This document shows positions 33,519-48,700 of a stretch of DNA of 64,000 bases, one piece after another. This DNA is from Ehretia macrophylla (taxonomy: Eukaryota; Streptophyta; Magnoliopsida; Boraginales; Ehretiaceae). Numbering within the stretch: the stretch's first letter is position 1; each line of letters opens with the position of its first letter. The stretch covers positions 5,977,501 to 6,041,500 of the forward strand of contig CM075768.1 of the NCBI GenBank assembly GCA_037974665.1, written 5' to 3'. The translations under genes and the position numbers were made by a program. The notes below the pieces were generated by a model. The model saw nothing but the letters and a program-made list of their open reading frames with translations. It was not told the DNA's origin and made no database searches.

Positions 33519-33746
33519 TCAAGTGCTCCCATTGCAGTAGTAGATACCATTACCATTACTATTACTATGCGGCCCATTGCGCTGCAATTTTACCTGATGT
33601 AAGCCCCATATGCGAATTGTTCGATCATCACTTGCAGATGCCAGCATGTGAGGATTTACTGGGTTCCAGCTTACACAGTTGACTGCACCGGAATGTCCAG
33701 GCAATGTGCCAATTAGTTCTCCCGATCCTCTATGCCATATATAAAC
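33519..33746 (-). CDS. WDR26: WDR26 exon 4 (last WD40 blade and C-terminus)
   Basis: 75 codons and TGA. Starts [20 protein letters not shown] after acceptor TTGTAG, has the blade end [13 protein letters not shown], and closes with a short Asn/Ser-rich tail, somewhat shorter than in the Arabidopsis protein as I recall it. The intron before it is 367 bp. Confidence 0.9.
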   Translation of the reverse strand, partial: VYIWHRGSGELIGTLPGHSGAVNCVSWNPVNPHMLASASDDRTIRIWGLHQVKLQRNGPHSNSNGNGIYYCNGST

Positions 33747-36700
33747 CTACAAGTATAGCAACAAATCACCATTATCCTGGCCTTCCACGACACAACAATG
33801 CATCCGTCCACATCGACATGATAAAATGTAACAGATGAAAATGAAGTCACGCTACCATATAAACTTTATTCACACTTTCATTAGATGGAATATGAACAGC
33901 ATCAATCAGCTTGTATAGTACTCAATAACTCACGAAATTTGCTACACTACTTTATTAAGCGCAAATTTACAGCAGCCCGCCATCAATATTCTTGATCAGG
34001 CATTGTTAATTGGAGCACAGAGATGTCAATGTCTTTGCCGAAAGCTTCTTGACGAAAACCAAACACAGATGTAAAATGGTCAATATGAGGAAATACAAAT
34101 AAAAAAGTAATACCTGCGAGTCTTCACTTCCACTAGCAATAAATGCTTGATCTAATCCACCAAAGCAGGACCTAACAACAAATCGAGATCGTTTGTGACC
34201 TTTGTATCTGGCTACTAGTTTAACATCTCCTTCTATATCCCAAAGATGGATTTCCTGATTCAGAAGGCTAACCAACAGAAACTTAGTATCCCTGGATAAT
34301 GCAAATGAAGTTATTATTTGATCCTCCTGAATTAGTTTTTCAGCTTTTGATTCCCATCCAAACAATAGTATCATAGTTTCTTTATAAACAGTAATGATCT
34401 GCTTCCCGTCGCTAGCAATTGCCAAATCCGAGGCTCTCGTAGTCCGTTGCCCTTTCCAACATTCCAGCTCTTTTCCATCCAGATCCCACATGCTAATACT
34501 TTTGTCAGTAGCACCAGAGAATAGTTTCTTTCCGTCTGGAGCCCATCCACAAGAGATTAAACCGACACCATTTTTCTCATAGATGTGGAGGCATTCACCA
34601 GAAGAAACATCCCATCGTCTGACAACCTCATCTACTCCACAAGTGAGAAATTGCTGGTCATCAGGGCTCCATGAAATATAGGAGACAGGTTTCTGATGAC
34701 CAGATAATCGGTGCTTCAATAAAACTCGGCCATCCATTTTTACCTATTAAAAAAGTCAGAAATTTCAATTGAAAAAAGAATAGGAAGGAAATCCGTGGGG
34801 AGACATTGAAAGGAGATTTAATATCTCGCATCTTATTACACATTAACCGGCCCCAAAAAGCAAATTCAGGACAAACCACACAAAAATTCAGACAATGACA
34901 CTTTTGTTAACAAATAGTAAATTCAGAGAAAAGAGAAATGAAGGAATTCAGCTTCTTTTCAAGTGATACCATTTTCAACCTTAAATGTTGCAATCACAAT
35001 TTGCACGTGCTATTGGCTAATGATAAAGCCAAAATGAGGCTAAACCTAACTACGAGGGAGGTAGATGAGACGGCAGGCGCAAGTATCCAAAACATGTATG
35101 AAGAACATGAAGGGTTAACATTGAGGTCCAGGTATTGTTGAGAAGAGAACTTGAATATTAAATTCTATCATCAAACATAAAGGATCTGAGAGATGGAAAA
35201 ATTTCAGACTCATTCAAGTGGATGAAACTTATTCCTGAATAATATGTAACAACCTTCTACTTGCATGACATTTGAACATTTTCTGTAACACGCTATGTTT
35301 TACCATACAGAATAACGACAACTTCAAAAACATATAGACTAATCTCACAAGAATTGCAGTCCACCTGGCCTCCACTTGGGAGATACAACCACACCATGTA
35401 TATCAAACAGGGTCAAAGATACAAACCAAATGAACATATTACAAAATGTTTAAACAGAAAAAATAATAGAGAACAAAGAAAGAACTCTATATCCAACAAT
35501 TGATCAAAGAGGAACACCAATATTAATGTTGTTAAGCCATTACCAAGACATGGTACCTTGAAAAGCAGTACAGACAACAATATTACCCCGAGTATCTAAC
35601 CAAATGTTTTCTGAGTTAGCAAAGCTAATAAGATAGATAATAGGTTGATAATTGCTAGTTGGTTCTAATGATATAATCTCAGAGGAGCCTTTTGGTGTCA
35701 ATATTGTAACACACTCATAATTTTAGTAGATAAGCCACATTGATAAAGGAAGTTGTATTATATGTAGATAAAAGATTTATGATTTTAAGTCAACAAATTA
35801 GGTTCTATTTATAACCAAATGCTTAATGGTTCATTGGTTATAAACATAGACACCCTTGCATGAATTTTCAGAAAAAAGAAAATGGTCTTCACAAAAAGTA
35901 TTCTGAAAATCAACATAAAACACTGAAAAACGCTAGATAATGTGTTGTGGATGATCACTTGAACATTTCTCACTTCAAAAGAAGTGAAAAATACAGAATA
36001 ATACATTAAGCCCCAGTATCTTATTCAAAAATAGATAATGAAACAGAAAATAAATCTGTACACATACAACATCATTCAGGAAGCTGTACCCTTCCCTTAC
36101 AAACAGAAACTCAGGTGGCATACCTTCTAGAATATCTCTACCAAGACTAGCAACTATACATTTCTATCTATTGACAAAGCATTCTGCCAACATATAAACA
36201 AGGGTGTTTCTCAATGGGATAACAGTCTTTTAGCGTCCACGAAATAGCCTTGTACGTTATTCAATCCAAAACCTATATATGGTACTTTCTCTCCATCCTA
36301 CACATGTATCTATACATGGTACTTGACAAGATTAATTTGCTAACCAGAGTTCCACACCTTTTCCTCTCTAACACGTGAATATTTATATAAGACCATGACC
36401 TTTTTCTCTCTATAACATGGATACTTAAATAATACCAAGGTTTGTTTATTTTTAACTACAATACCCTTGACATGCAGGCCAGATTCTATTAACTGGATCA
36501 AGAATGCACATGTGGTTTAACAGGTTGACAACAAATATCAACTCATGATCTTATGCCTGCAGCAACACCAAAGAGACAGTTATTATAATCAAAACCCTAC
36601 AACTGATGTCTACAGAATTTACTTTCCATGATTCCACAGCTATTGGGAATTAGCCTGCCTCATAAACATACATCTAACACACAGCACTGAACCAGTAGTA

Positions 36701-39700
36701 CATTGAGCATTAACAATAATCCAACAGAACTACCTCTATGCAAGTTCTTATATCTTCGAAGTTAACTCTCAATTGTGCTGTTTAAATAAGTGTGACCATC
36801 TATATACATATTTTTGAATATTATGTGCAGACCAAGGCACCCCCCTATAGTTTCTGTCCTTTGTTAAACCTCAAATACTCAATCTCCAGCTGCTCAACCT
36901 ATACTAAACATCTAACCACATACCTGGCACAAATTGGCCAAAGACTGTGCCTTTCCATCACCTAAGGTCAGATTAGCTTAAGCGATATGAGGACACCCAC
37001 ATACTCTATGTCAAGGTGATCTCAAGATGAATACTAGCATGTGATTGCATTTGTATATGCCTTCAACAACATGCCAATTTGTTTATTTGTATCAAGCTGA
37101 GTCCACCTAGACATACAACTAAATACGTTCCTTCACGTATGTATCAACAGTTAGTCACATATCGATTCTCCCTTCTTTTTCATATAATAAGTTACTCCAT
37201 CCAAAGATTGATGATGGTAGTGCCAGAGAATTTTATAGGATTTGATGCAAGCAAATCCATAAATCAAACTTTCAGAGTATTAACTCCAAACCGGTGATGC
37301 CAACAAGCCAATCATAGAAACAGTGTCTAGTCATGCACTAGAAAAGAGACATTTGTGCAATAGCTAGACTAAAACAGAGAGTCAAATCTGTGAAGGTAAT
37401 TCTCTATATAGCTTACCCAATTATAGGTTATACATAGTTCTACATATCTAGACCAGAATTCGAACAATAGATAAAATGATGATTGGCATATGCAATACAT
37501 GCAATATTAAGTCAAAAGTATGGCTCCTTCCCATTCTTCTTTTACTTTTAGTTACATATATTCCGCTTCACACCAAGGTATAGAAAAATTTATCTTTCTT
37601 CTTGAAGAGTCGTACCAAAGCATATGCAATGAAGACAACTTATATTCTATCATAACTGAAAATGAAGCATGTATAATTAAAAACATGATCCAAAGAGTAA
37701 TATGTTATGTTATATTTTTTAGAATACATCATGTGTGTTTGAATGTTATAACCAAAAACAAAGTTTTGAAGGTTTCTTTTCTTAATGCTGATATTTTTGG
37801 GTCTATTTGCTTCAATGAGAAGAGGGGAAGAAAATATCTACAGACAAATTGAGTTCCGCAAGTCGTTAATTCAATCAGAATATATGGAAAAGAAAAACGA
37901 TTAGCAGAATTGAAAAATAAGTCCGAAAATGGTGAAGTATTAAATTTCCAGTAATAATTGCGTAGTTGCCAAAGGCACAAGCCTTCCCTTTAGGCTAGAA
38001 TTGCTACGGTACAAAACCCTTTGCTCTATCACAAATGCAAACGAAGCACATATAAAAATGTAAAACACAAAATGGTGGATGGTGTGTGCTTCTAAGTTAT
38101 AACCCAAAACAAAAGTATATAAGAAGCTCATCAGCAACCTAGTTAACAGTTGTCATTTTATAGGTGTCTGCCAAACAGCCCTCTTTGACATCAATTGATC
38201 AATTATAGCAACCCCGCTAATGCCAGCTACATTTATGTATGCTTTTCATAACACCGTGCATCTCTCCATTTGACGATTCAAATTTCAGAGAAGTAACCAA
38301 TGAGGCATATCCTCTAATGATACATTATTTCAAGTTGAGGTTTCACCAATGCAATCTTTAATAGTGATTGGTAAAATTCCCACAGTTGTAATTGCAACGT
38401 ATAAAAAATATCCAACAAAACAATAAAAGGGAAGAATTAGAAAAGCAGATCAGAGAAGAAACTGAGATAATGTGCTCAACCAGAGGTAAACTAGCTACCA
38501 CATTTTTAGGTTTCTTTTCCTTTTCTTCTTTTTCAGGTGGCTGGGACAAGGGGGAGAGTGGGGCAGTTGTGGGAAGAGAAAGAAAGCATTCTGCAGTTGA
38601 TACTGGGAATGCTTTATGTTGATCATTGCTGCAAATATCATGGATCCAAGGATTACTTTGTCCAAATAGTAGTTATTCTCATTTAAAAGGGAGTGCATAC
38701 GGATAAGAGAAGCTTAATTGGCCAAACTCTTCTAATAATATTATTTTACATTGGCTTTACCCATGAAATACTTGTGTAAGGAAAATCTGAGACATAATGC
38801 AACATCATTTGCTTTGTAAATATAAAAATAAAAAATATAAATATAAATATAAATAAAAGCATAGCAAGAAGTTGTATTTCTCTATGCGTACATCTCTGTG
38901 GTCCGCTAGTCCATATCAAGCCATGTGTAAATTCAAATTAACTGTTAATAAGTCGTTTGTATGACAAATACCACGCACAAGTCTTGCGTGTCTGAGAGTA
39001 CATGCATTAGTATGATAAAATTAAGAAATGGTAACCCAATTACAAACAATATAGAAACAATAGAAACCTTTACTGTTAAAAAATATAGAACAATTTGTTT
39101 CAGAAGATCTTATGTGCCTGTGCCTTGATATATATATATATGTATCACACATTGTGGGTGCGCTCTGAAAACGAGCCACATTGACTAGCCTTGCAGCACT
39201 TCCAACATCACAAATTTAGACATAATATTAAATTTGGAACAGAAAAAGGCTTCATCATATAAAATATTTAAAATGAATACTAGAAGTCTTTTGCAGTAAG
39301 AAATTTCTTTAAAATAATGAAATTATAAGTATTTTGCAATGAGAAAATTTTGCTCTCTCACAAAAAGCTAAGTCGCAACAAGTTAAGACAATTGCCAGCC
39401 ATTCTATGCATAAAAGTAGCAATTGTTATTGTATAGGGCCACAAGAGAAAACAGGCAATCAAAAAGATTCTGGCACATTCTGTGGAGAATAAACTTTTAG
39501 AAACACCATTCAAATTGAAACTGCTTAGCCCTCATGTTCCACTAACTCTTTTCTGCTTTCTACTTGAAACTGACTTTCAGCTAATATTTCAATCATAATC
39601 CATCGGCTAGTGTATCAGGTATTAAAATCTCAAGTCACTATAATTTTTTTTGCCCCATTCACATTACCCTGTAAATTTCTCACTACGATCGTTTTTCTTA

Positions 39701-42700
39701 CCCTGAAACAATAGATAGTGGCTAACAGAACAATTCAACCACTAAAAATCCATACTACAAATAAAATATCGCTTATGTTTCCTTTATTTACTACATAAAT
39801 ATTTGCAGACGTATTAGATTTTCAATTAAGTACAAAATGTATTCACTATTGCAAACAGAAACAGAGAACAAAAGGCACGCAACTATACTAGCATACTCTA
39901 CTTCAGCTATTTTGCCCACTTCAACAAGCTCCCTATCCAAAAACCTATTTTAGGTAGCTCCCCATTCTTCTTTTCTCACTCCCTACATTTGAGGAGAGAG
40001 AATGATTACCTATCTCCCTGACAATCATACTTTTTGTTTATTTTGTCTTCTTTTTATATTATAGTTTTTCAATTGCAACCACATCACAAAATTTATAATA
40101 TAAAATTTATTTCTACTTTAACTTTGTGCACAAGGTTTTTCATAAAGAGTAATTTTTATATAAACCATGTTAATAACACGATAATTGATGCTATAATATT
40201 ATTTAGTATTCTATTAAACTACAAAAAAAAAAATTTGCTCAAGATAGACTATCATTCTCTCTCTTCTTTCAAAGATGGTGGGAAAAATATGACCATTAGG
40301 AATATGATCATTGAATGGATCTTAAAAATCTAAAATAAAAAATAATAATAATAATAAATAACAATTGAGTATGCTAGCTAAATAAGGAGTATTGTTGGAG
40401 TGAAATTGTAATAGGGAGCTCCAAAAAGTAGGGAACCCATCTCAACTCCTATAGAAGGGAAAAGATAGGGAGCCTGTTGGAGACGACATAAATTGCTAAT
40501 ACACTACATTTCGGGACGCATCATACCAATATGTAATATGCTGGGGGGTAGCAATTTTTTTAGTAGCAATTAGGATGCCTATCATAGATCTAGCGCAAAC
40601 ACTATTATACATCATCTTTCACTAGGATGAGTTCACATCGATGGAATACTTAAGGTGGCAAAATTTAATCTTCTAAATCGAAAATGTGTCACATTTTAGT
40701 AGCAACGAAGAAGCAGGGGTGGTCCAATCAAGAACAAGATGAGGTAAGATAGCTTGAACATATTAGGAGGCAATTGATTGCGACACCTATTAAAAGATGT
40801 TATGATATAGAGGTTGTAAATCCCAAGGTGATAGTTACATTCAAATGAGATCTTGTGTAAATGCGATTAACAGAGGAGATGACTTCCAACCGAAGCGAAT
40901 GGCATCATTAGATCCATGTAGTTAGCCTCACCTAGTGGCATAAAGGCTTGGCTTGGGTTGGCTTGGTTTAGTTTTTATACCAACTTATATATCCTGGGGC
41001 GTTAACCTTTTTGGTTACGCGCGTCAGCTATTCTGGTTAGGCTGCTTAATTCATTTTCTAATCCTTCATAGAACAAAGATCTTTATCATAGTGTTCATGA
41101 ATCACCTAGATGTACATGGCTAACTTAGTTTCTTGCACTTCTTGAAGCTCTTTCTCCTATCATATATCACAAATCTTTTGTGTGTACTCCTGTTTTCATG
41201 ACTGAGCTTGTCTAACCCTACTGGCAAACCCACCCCCCCCCCCCCCCCCAAAAAAAAAAAAAAACACACACACACCACACAAAAGACATTTGTTGAACCC
41301 GAATCGCAACAAATCTCCTTAGGTAGGATAACTTCACACACTACAATCTTGTCAATCATAGTTATAGTCCGTACAACTATCATGTGAACAATATCTTAGT
41401 TAAGTACATGACACCTATGAGATTAATATCTTAGGCAGGTCTACTAACCAACCGACTTGCCCAAGTCTACCTAAGAATCTATAAATACTATGCAACATAT
41501 TTACAGAAATCAAACAATGAAAACATTTACTTCTTCTAAAATTTCTCTTCACTCTCAAATTCTATCATGGCTACCATAGCATCCTACCCTGAAAATCCAA
41601 AAATTTTCTTTTTGGCAAGTCTTTCTACAGATTGCTTCTTTCTCTCCTTTGGAGATCTTCATATGTTCTACTTCTTCAAAGGTCTTCTTCTCAGTTAGCA
41701 TCTTCTTTGGAATTAAGCATCAGTTCTTGTATCAATAGCTTCCACTTCAGCATAACTCCAATTATGTGCTATGGAAGGCGCAATTCCACATCATTCTCAA
41801 AGACCACCGACTATTTGATCATGTGACTAGAGAAAATCCATGCCCTATCAAGCTATCAACAATAGCAGGAGACTCTTCCACCAATCTTGCATCCTCCTCT
41901 TTGCTACTCATAGATCAAGACTTGAAACCTTGTCTGTTTGCCTCCATCACTCCATCAGTTTTTCCTCAAGTTCTCCACCTACCTATTACTCCTTCCATTT
42001 GGCCTTACCTTGGCCACTACTAGGTTCAATTCTCTCAGCAAATCACATATTTACCAGTTGAATAGCAAGCTCCAGTCTTCTAATGCAATCCTACTTGGAT
42101 GAAGTTAAATCCATCAGTGATATCCTTGCAACTCCATCAGAGTTAATCTTAGCAGAGTTAGTCATGTATTATTCCTCATAAATTTGAGACATTAAGGCTT
42201 CCATTAGGTTTAGACCTACTCTAATCACAGTTCAAGAGCTGAGAAACTTCCATGGCATGACACCTTTCACTCATCCATTCCGTCCGCCCATCCAGACTAC
42301 GAAGCTTTGCTTCTTGTAGTCGGCCCATAATGCCTCCCTTCATTTGCTTGCCCCCTTCCAGCTCAAAATTTGACATGTTCAAACATGTTTCCCTCACTAA
42401 TCCTCTCAAATGGCCTTTGTACTACTCTTTGCGCTAACACTGTCCCAAGGAATTCTTCAAGGAAGAGGACGAACTAACTTCAGAGGAGGGAGAGGGGCTA
42501 TAGATCAAAGGAACCACTCTAAGAGGTGCTTATAAATTTGGGGCCTTATTCCTCCCCATTCTGAGTCATCTCCTTCATTGCCTCTTCAATCTTCTCCACA
42601 AAGCAGCAAGGTCTACTATCAAATCTGTGAGAAACCTAAACACATGGCCCTTGTTGGCATATAGATTGGATACGTTCAAATATTTCACTCAAAAATCAGA

Positions 42701-45700
42701 TAACCAAGCTCTGGCTGCTGCTCAGTTGGGCAATACTAGTGTACGAAATTCTTATTGGTTCTTGGATTCAAGTGCTAATACTCATGTCACCAATGACCTC
42801 TCTAACTCTACACCTCTCAAGCTCACAATGGTTTAGACATTGTTTCTATCAGTAATGGGCATTCCCTGTATATCTACAGCATGGGTGCTGGTATTCTTCT
42901 TCCCTCACCCTCTTCTCTCTCTCTAATGTTCCTATGTTCACAAATTTCTAATAATCTCCTCATCTATCAACTTACCAAAGATAATGATTACCCTCTTCTT
43001 TTTAACTCAAAAAGGTGATCATGTTGGACAACTCCACTCACCAAGTCAAGTTCAAGGCCCCCTATGATAAAGGGTTCTATCATTTGCCATCCAGCTCTTC
43101 CCTCTCCTTCCCTGCTACCAAAAAGGCTTCGACATGCAATTGTACTATAGCAAAGAAATCTCTAGATCTTTTGTGGTTATTCAGACTTGGTCACCCATCT
43201 GCTCATGCATCCTAGTTTCTCTCTAATCTTTTGCATGTAAAATTGCCTCACAATAATCTACATTGTTCTTCCTGCTTAATAGCTAAGTCTCATAGGTTAC
43301 CATTTCAACTTTCTAAATCTGTAACTGGTCCTGCCTCTTTCCTTCATGTATGGGGTTCAAATATTACATTCTTTTTACTGATGACTTCTTTGGATTTGCT
43401 TGGCTTTATCCCCCTTAAATGCAAGTAATTTTTATTCCATATTGCTCAGTTTCAACTCAATGGTTCAAATCCATTTAATACCAACATTACTCTTTAGAAC
43501 TGATAATGTAATAGAATTTGTTAATACTAAATTCAAACTGGTGTTAAAATTCCTATGGACTATACATCAAACCTTTTGCCCTCACACCCCTGAACAAAAT
43601 GGCAGGGTGGAGAGGAAACACATGCATGTCATGAAAACCACCGTACCTTCCCGTTCACCATGCCCACCTATCCTCTAATTTGTGGGAAGCCTTGGTCACA
43701 ACTAACTACCTGATTAACAAGGTTCATCACCAATTCTTCAAAATAGATCTTGAAGTCCTCTATTCTAAAATCCCAGATTACCAATCCTTAAAGGTATTGC
43801 TTATGTTACCCTTGGCTAAGACCATACGCCAAACACAAAATAAAGAATACTTCAAAACCCTGTGTGTTTTTAAGCCATCTCCCTTTTACAAAAGGCTATA
43901 AATGTCTAGATTTGGCAACTCACGGGATTTACATCCCTAGACATGGAGTTCCTTGAATATATCTTTACTTATTCTTCTTCCCTAATTATTCTCCTTTATC
44001 CGGAACTCAATTTCCTTTGATTTTTTACAGATCTAACTATTTTATTTCTCCATAGACCCTCAACCTATGGACCATCATGTTGCTTCCACTTCTTCCTCAT
44101 CTACCTCTAATTCTGAGTCTTGTCTTCTTGTCATGAGTCCATATGTCCTGCTCCTAATCAGTCAAATTAGAACACTTTCTTTCCAATTTCTCCTCATGCA
44201 GTCTGTCAATCTTCTATTATTTCCTCAACTTCTACTGTAGCCAAATCTCATCATTCTGCAATCTTCTCTCCTCTTACTCTGACCTAGCTCCCCAATCTCT
44301 CCATCTTATGCTCATCAAATCCAAAATTGGTTGTTTGCCTTACCCTTTTTACCAGCTACATTGTCTCATTACCACTCTTACAGTGACCAAACCTGCAACT
44401 TATAAACACGCCTCCAAGTACAGTTATTGGGTTGAGGCCATGTAAGAGGAATTTTAAAACCCCCACTTTGCAACATACTTGAGACTGGTTCCTCTTCCTT
44501 TTGATAGACAACCCATAGGATGCAAATGGGCTTATAAAAATCAAGAAGCACGCAGATAGCTCTAGAGCAAGATCAAAACCAAGTTAATAGCAAAGTGTAT
44601 CTCCAAGAGCATGTATTGATTATAGAGACCTCTAGTCCTATGGTTAAGTCTCAAACCATTAGGGTTGTTCTCTCCCTTTCTCTCCATGACAATTGGCTCT
44701 TAAAATGACTAGCAATCTCTAATTCATTTCAACATGGGAACTTGGATGAACTAGTATGCAGGTGCAACCTCAGAAGTTTGAAGACCTTGCTGATAGGAAA
44801 TCTCTCTCTGAGCCCGTAAGGCCTAGTACCATATGCTCTCTTTTCTTCTCCAGTCAAAATTTTACTACTAGCACTATAAACATTTCCTTGTTCAATCACA
44901 AAACTGACGACTTTACACTCTGTCTATTTTATGTTGATGACATCATACTTACAGGTAGCTCAAATTCCTTCATTTCTTCCCTTCACTCTACTATGAACCA
45001 AAAAATTTCTATGAAGGATCTAGGAAGTCCCCCCTATTTTCTGCAGAATGAGGTCCATCGTTCTCCTACTGGTCTACTATAAATATGCAGTCCCCTCTTA
45101 ATGTTGACTATGCTGCTCTAAAAAGGACTCTTATTTATCTTTAGGGATCCATTCATCAAGGGTTGTTATTTCAACCTGGACATCTTCATCAATATGCTCT
45201 GTGATTCAAATTGGGCTGGTAATGTTCATGGTAGGAGATGTAACTCTGATTTTACTATATATCTAAGGCCTAATCTAATCTCTTGGTTCTCTAAAAAGCA
45301 ACCTACAGTATCTTTATATCCTCTTCCTAGTCCTATTATGCATTTATAGTGTTTCCACCATGGCCCTTGCTGCAAATCCCTTTTTCCTGGCACGATAAAC
45401 ACAGAGAAATTGACCATCATTTTGTTAAAGAACAGGTGGTTTCCAAATCCCTGCAATTGTCCTACATCTCCTCTGTAGAATAAGTGGTCAATCTCTTAAC
45501 CAAGCCTCTACGCAAAGCTACAATTTCACTATCTTAGAAATAAGCTACCCCTGGCACTTATACCAAACCTAGCTTGAAATAGGCTCATAAGCTATACACT
45601 ACAATTCACTACATAGGTTGAGTGGTTATAGTTAGTATGTGATAGTGTTTCTACCATAGCCCTTGCTACAAATCCCTTTTGCTGGCAGGATAAACACGGA

Positions 45701-48700
45701 GAAATTGACTATCATTTTGTTAGAGAACAAGTGGTTTCTAAAGCCCTACAATTGCCCTACATCTCCTCTGTAAAACAAGTGGTCAATCTCTTAACCAAGC
45801 CTCTATGCAAAGCTACAATTTCACTATCTTAGAAATAAGTTGGCCCTGGCACTTATACCAAGCCTAGCTTGAAATAGGCTCATAAGCTATACACTACAGT
45901 TCACTACATAGGTTGACTGGTTATAGTTAGTATGTGATAGTGCTTCTACCTAGGATGTGATAGTGCTTCTGCCATGGCCCTTGCTGCAAATCCCTTTTCC
46001 TAGAAGGATAAACACAGAGAAATTGACTATCATTTTGTTAGAGAACAGGTGGTTTCCAAATCCCTACAGTTGTCCTATATCTCCTCAGTAGAACAAGTGG
46101 TCAATCTCTTAACCAAACCTCTACGCAAAGCTACAATTTCACTGTCTTAGAAATAAGTTGCCCCTTGCACTTATACCAGACCTAGCTTGAAATGGGCTCA
46201 TAAACTATACACTACAGTTCACTACATAGGTTGAGTGGTTATAGTTAGTATAGTACAAGTTTCATATGGAAAATATCTTGATTAGTTAGTTGAGACATAA
46301 ACACTATGAGATAAATATCTTAGGCAATTCTATTGACCAACTGCCTTGTAACTATGTTGGATCAACAAAATATCGACCTAAAGATCTATAAATACTTTGG
46401 AACACATTTACAAAAATCAAATAATGAAAACATTTATTTCTCAAAAAATTTCTCTTCCCTTTCAAATTCTATCAAACATGAATGATATAAAATCGCATCG
46501 CTTTATATGTCCTCCATGTTCCACGAACAGACCAATTTCTGGAGGCTCTCCATGGAGATTTATGGCGAAGAGGCAAAGTCTTTGGAGGAAGGTAATTGTG
46601 GCGAAGTTTGGGTAGACTCATAATGGTCGGATTTTAGAGGTAAGAAGAGATACTTATGGAGTTGGCCTTTCAAAGAATATCGCTAAACAATGGAACTTTT
46701 TCATGAATTACATCTCTTTTGACGTGGGTAATGGGGAGGTCTCTTTTTGTCTTGATAAATGGGGTGCTTCACCGTATGAAACTTTTAACTTTTGATTCCC
46801 AAATATCTTCTCCTTGTCTAAGGACAAGCATGCTTCTATTAGCTCAAGTGCGCAATGGGTGAATGATAGTTTTGGGTGGAATGTGACTTTTTTAATAGAG
46901 GCAAATGGTTGGGAGTTGGAGGAGTTTATCAATTTCTCTGAATGCCTTAATAATTGTGTCTCATTCAAGGAAGGGAGGAAAAAATAAAATGGAAATTCAT
47001 TAAAAAATAGTAAATTTACGGTGAAATCCTTCGGTGGAATCTCGTGGGTGAATTCGAACCTATCAATCTTGGTGCTTTTCCTTGGAGGAAGATTTGGAAG
47101 TCATGTGCCTTGATTAGAGTTGTGTTTTTTCGTGGAAGGTGGCTTGGGAAAGAATCCTTACATTGGACAACCTTCAAAGTTCAGAAAAGAGGACATATTA
47201 TCGTCAATAGATGCTTTTTATTTAAGGATAATTCCACAATTAGTAGATCATCTATTACTTGGATATTCTTGGGCTAGATGTATTTAGGAGATGACCTACA
47301 ACGTTTTGGGCATCCAATGGGTTGCCTCGAAGCCCTTTAGGACGAGATAAGAACGTTGAGTGGCTTAAAGTCTTCAAAACACAAGAAAAAGGCCCTTAGA
47401 ACAATGGCCTTGCCATCATCTGGTCTTTATGGAAAGAACAAAATAGGAGTACTTTTGAAGGGAAGGAGTTGCCTATTTCATTTTTAAAGTTCTATTGAAT
47501 TCATGAACTTTGTTTTTTGATTGGGGGACTTGTAAATTTCAGCTGGATAGCATAGAAGAATGCATGGATAGTCTCAATAGTTGATGGAAAAAAATTTGTG
47601 GTTGCACTTCCTTGGTGCATGTCAATAAAATTTTATTTACTTCTCAAGAGAAAACAAAGGGACCAATCTCACTCACAATCTTTCTGAGCAATTGAAAGCT
47701 CCCGAAAGCTCCAAGCATTGTTGAAGCCCTCATCCATTTCACCATTTCAACCACTCCTTTAAACTAATTTCAATCGACATGTAGTCCCTATCCTACCACT
47801 TTTAAGAGTCTCTTAGGAATTAATTCTGTTATGTCTTATTACTTTCAGCTGCATTTTATATTTCTACAGTGAGATAGAAATTCCTGAACCAATCTTGCCA
47901 AAAAAAGAAAAATGTCAAAAGAAAAGGAAATTTGCAGAAATGTTTTTACTTGATACACAAAATGTAGCACATATTATGAGCATCCCTATTGTCTCAAGAA
48001 TTAGAACATTTTAAAATAACACCTACATACTTAGGCCTGCTTAAACATAGGTTTTTGCTGATTAAACCAAATATGTGGCCATATGACAGGTCCAATGCCT
48101 TTGTTCTATTCAAAGGCACTCCTTAGGATAAATCAAGGGAATAAATAAGAAAATGGATGGCTTCAGTGAAGGTCAGCTTTTGAAACACTTACGCCTAACA
48201 TTCTTCTGTCATTTCCTGTCATGACCTATGAGTCTACACTACTACTCCCAATAAGTTATATCATTTTCCCCTATATTCTACATTGGAATGTTGACTTGCA
48301 AGACACTCAGCTGTTTTCGAAATAAACCACATACATTGTAGCTCCACATGATATTTGATTGGCATAAAAAACTACCACGCAAACTCATAAAAACAACCCT
48401 CCTTGATCATATAGTTAGTGTAATTGTCTTAGTTCACTGTTTGTCATTATTCTAACTGCCTTTTTCCCAACTCCCCTATTGACAGAGACAATAAACCAAG
48501 AAGATATTCTCAGCAGATATTTCAAATGTCCAACCTACCTTCCCAAGAATCAGAAAGAAGTAAACACAGAAAACATCAACTAAATACATAGAAAACATTA
48601 GAAGAGACAGCATGCTGGAAGTGACATTCATTCAAAACAATAGACAAATAGGTAGAATCTGATTCCCATGTTACTAACACTATGCGAATCTCAGACATCG

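Larger units (their letters stand above)
41360..46472 (+). mobile_element. Ty1/copia fossil in WDR26 intron 2
   Basis: Plus-strand element, opposite to the host gene. LTR-like ends match each other: 5' LTR to 41568 and 3' LTR about 46245-46472 share TATCTTAGGCA, TCTATAAATACT, AATGAAAACATTTA and a common end CAAATTCTATCA. Remnants of gag (41760-42060), protease (about 42740-42800, [13 protein letters not shown]), pre-integrase (43015-43330), integrase (43380-43900), RT (44400-45080, [12 protein letters not shown]) and RNase H (45180-46240) are in copia order. It is heavily broken, with dozens of interruptions, and its LTRs differ at many positions, so it is old. Confidence 0.85.

Noticed and set aside
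34744-39900. A second gene hidden inside WDR26 intron 2
   Set aside because: The open frames here are short, AT-driven and without recognisable motifs.
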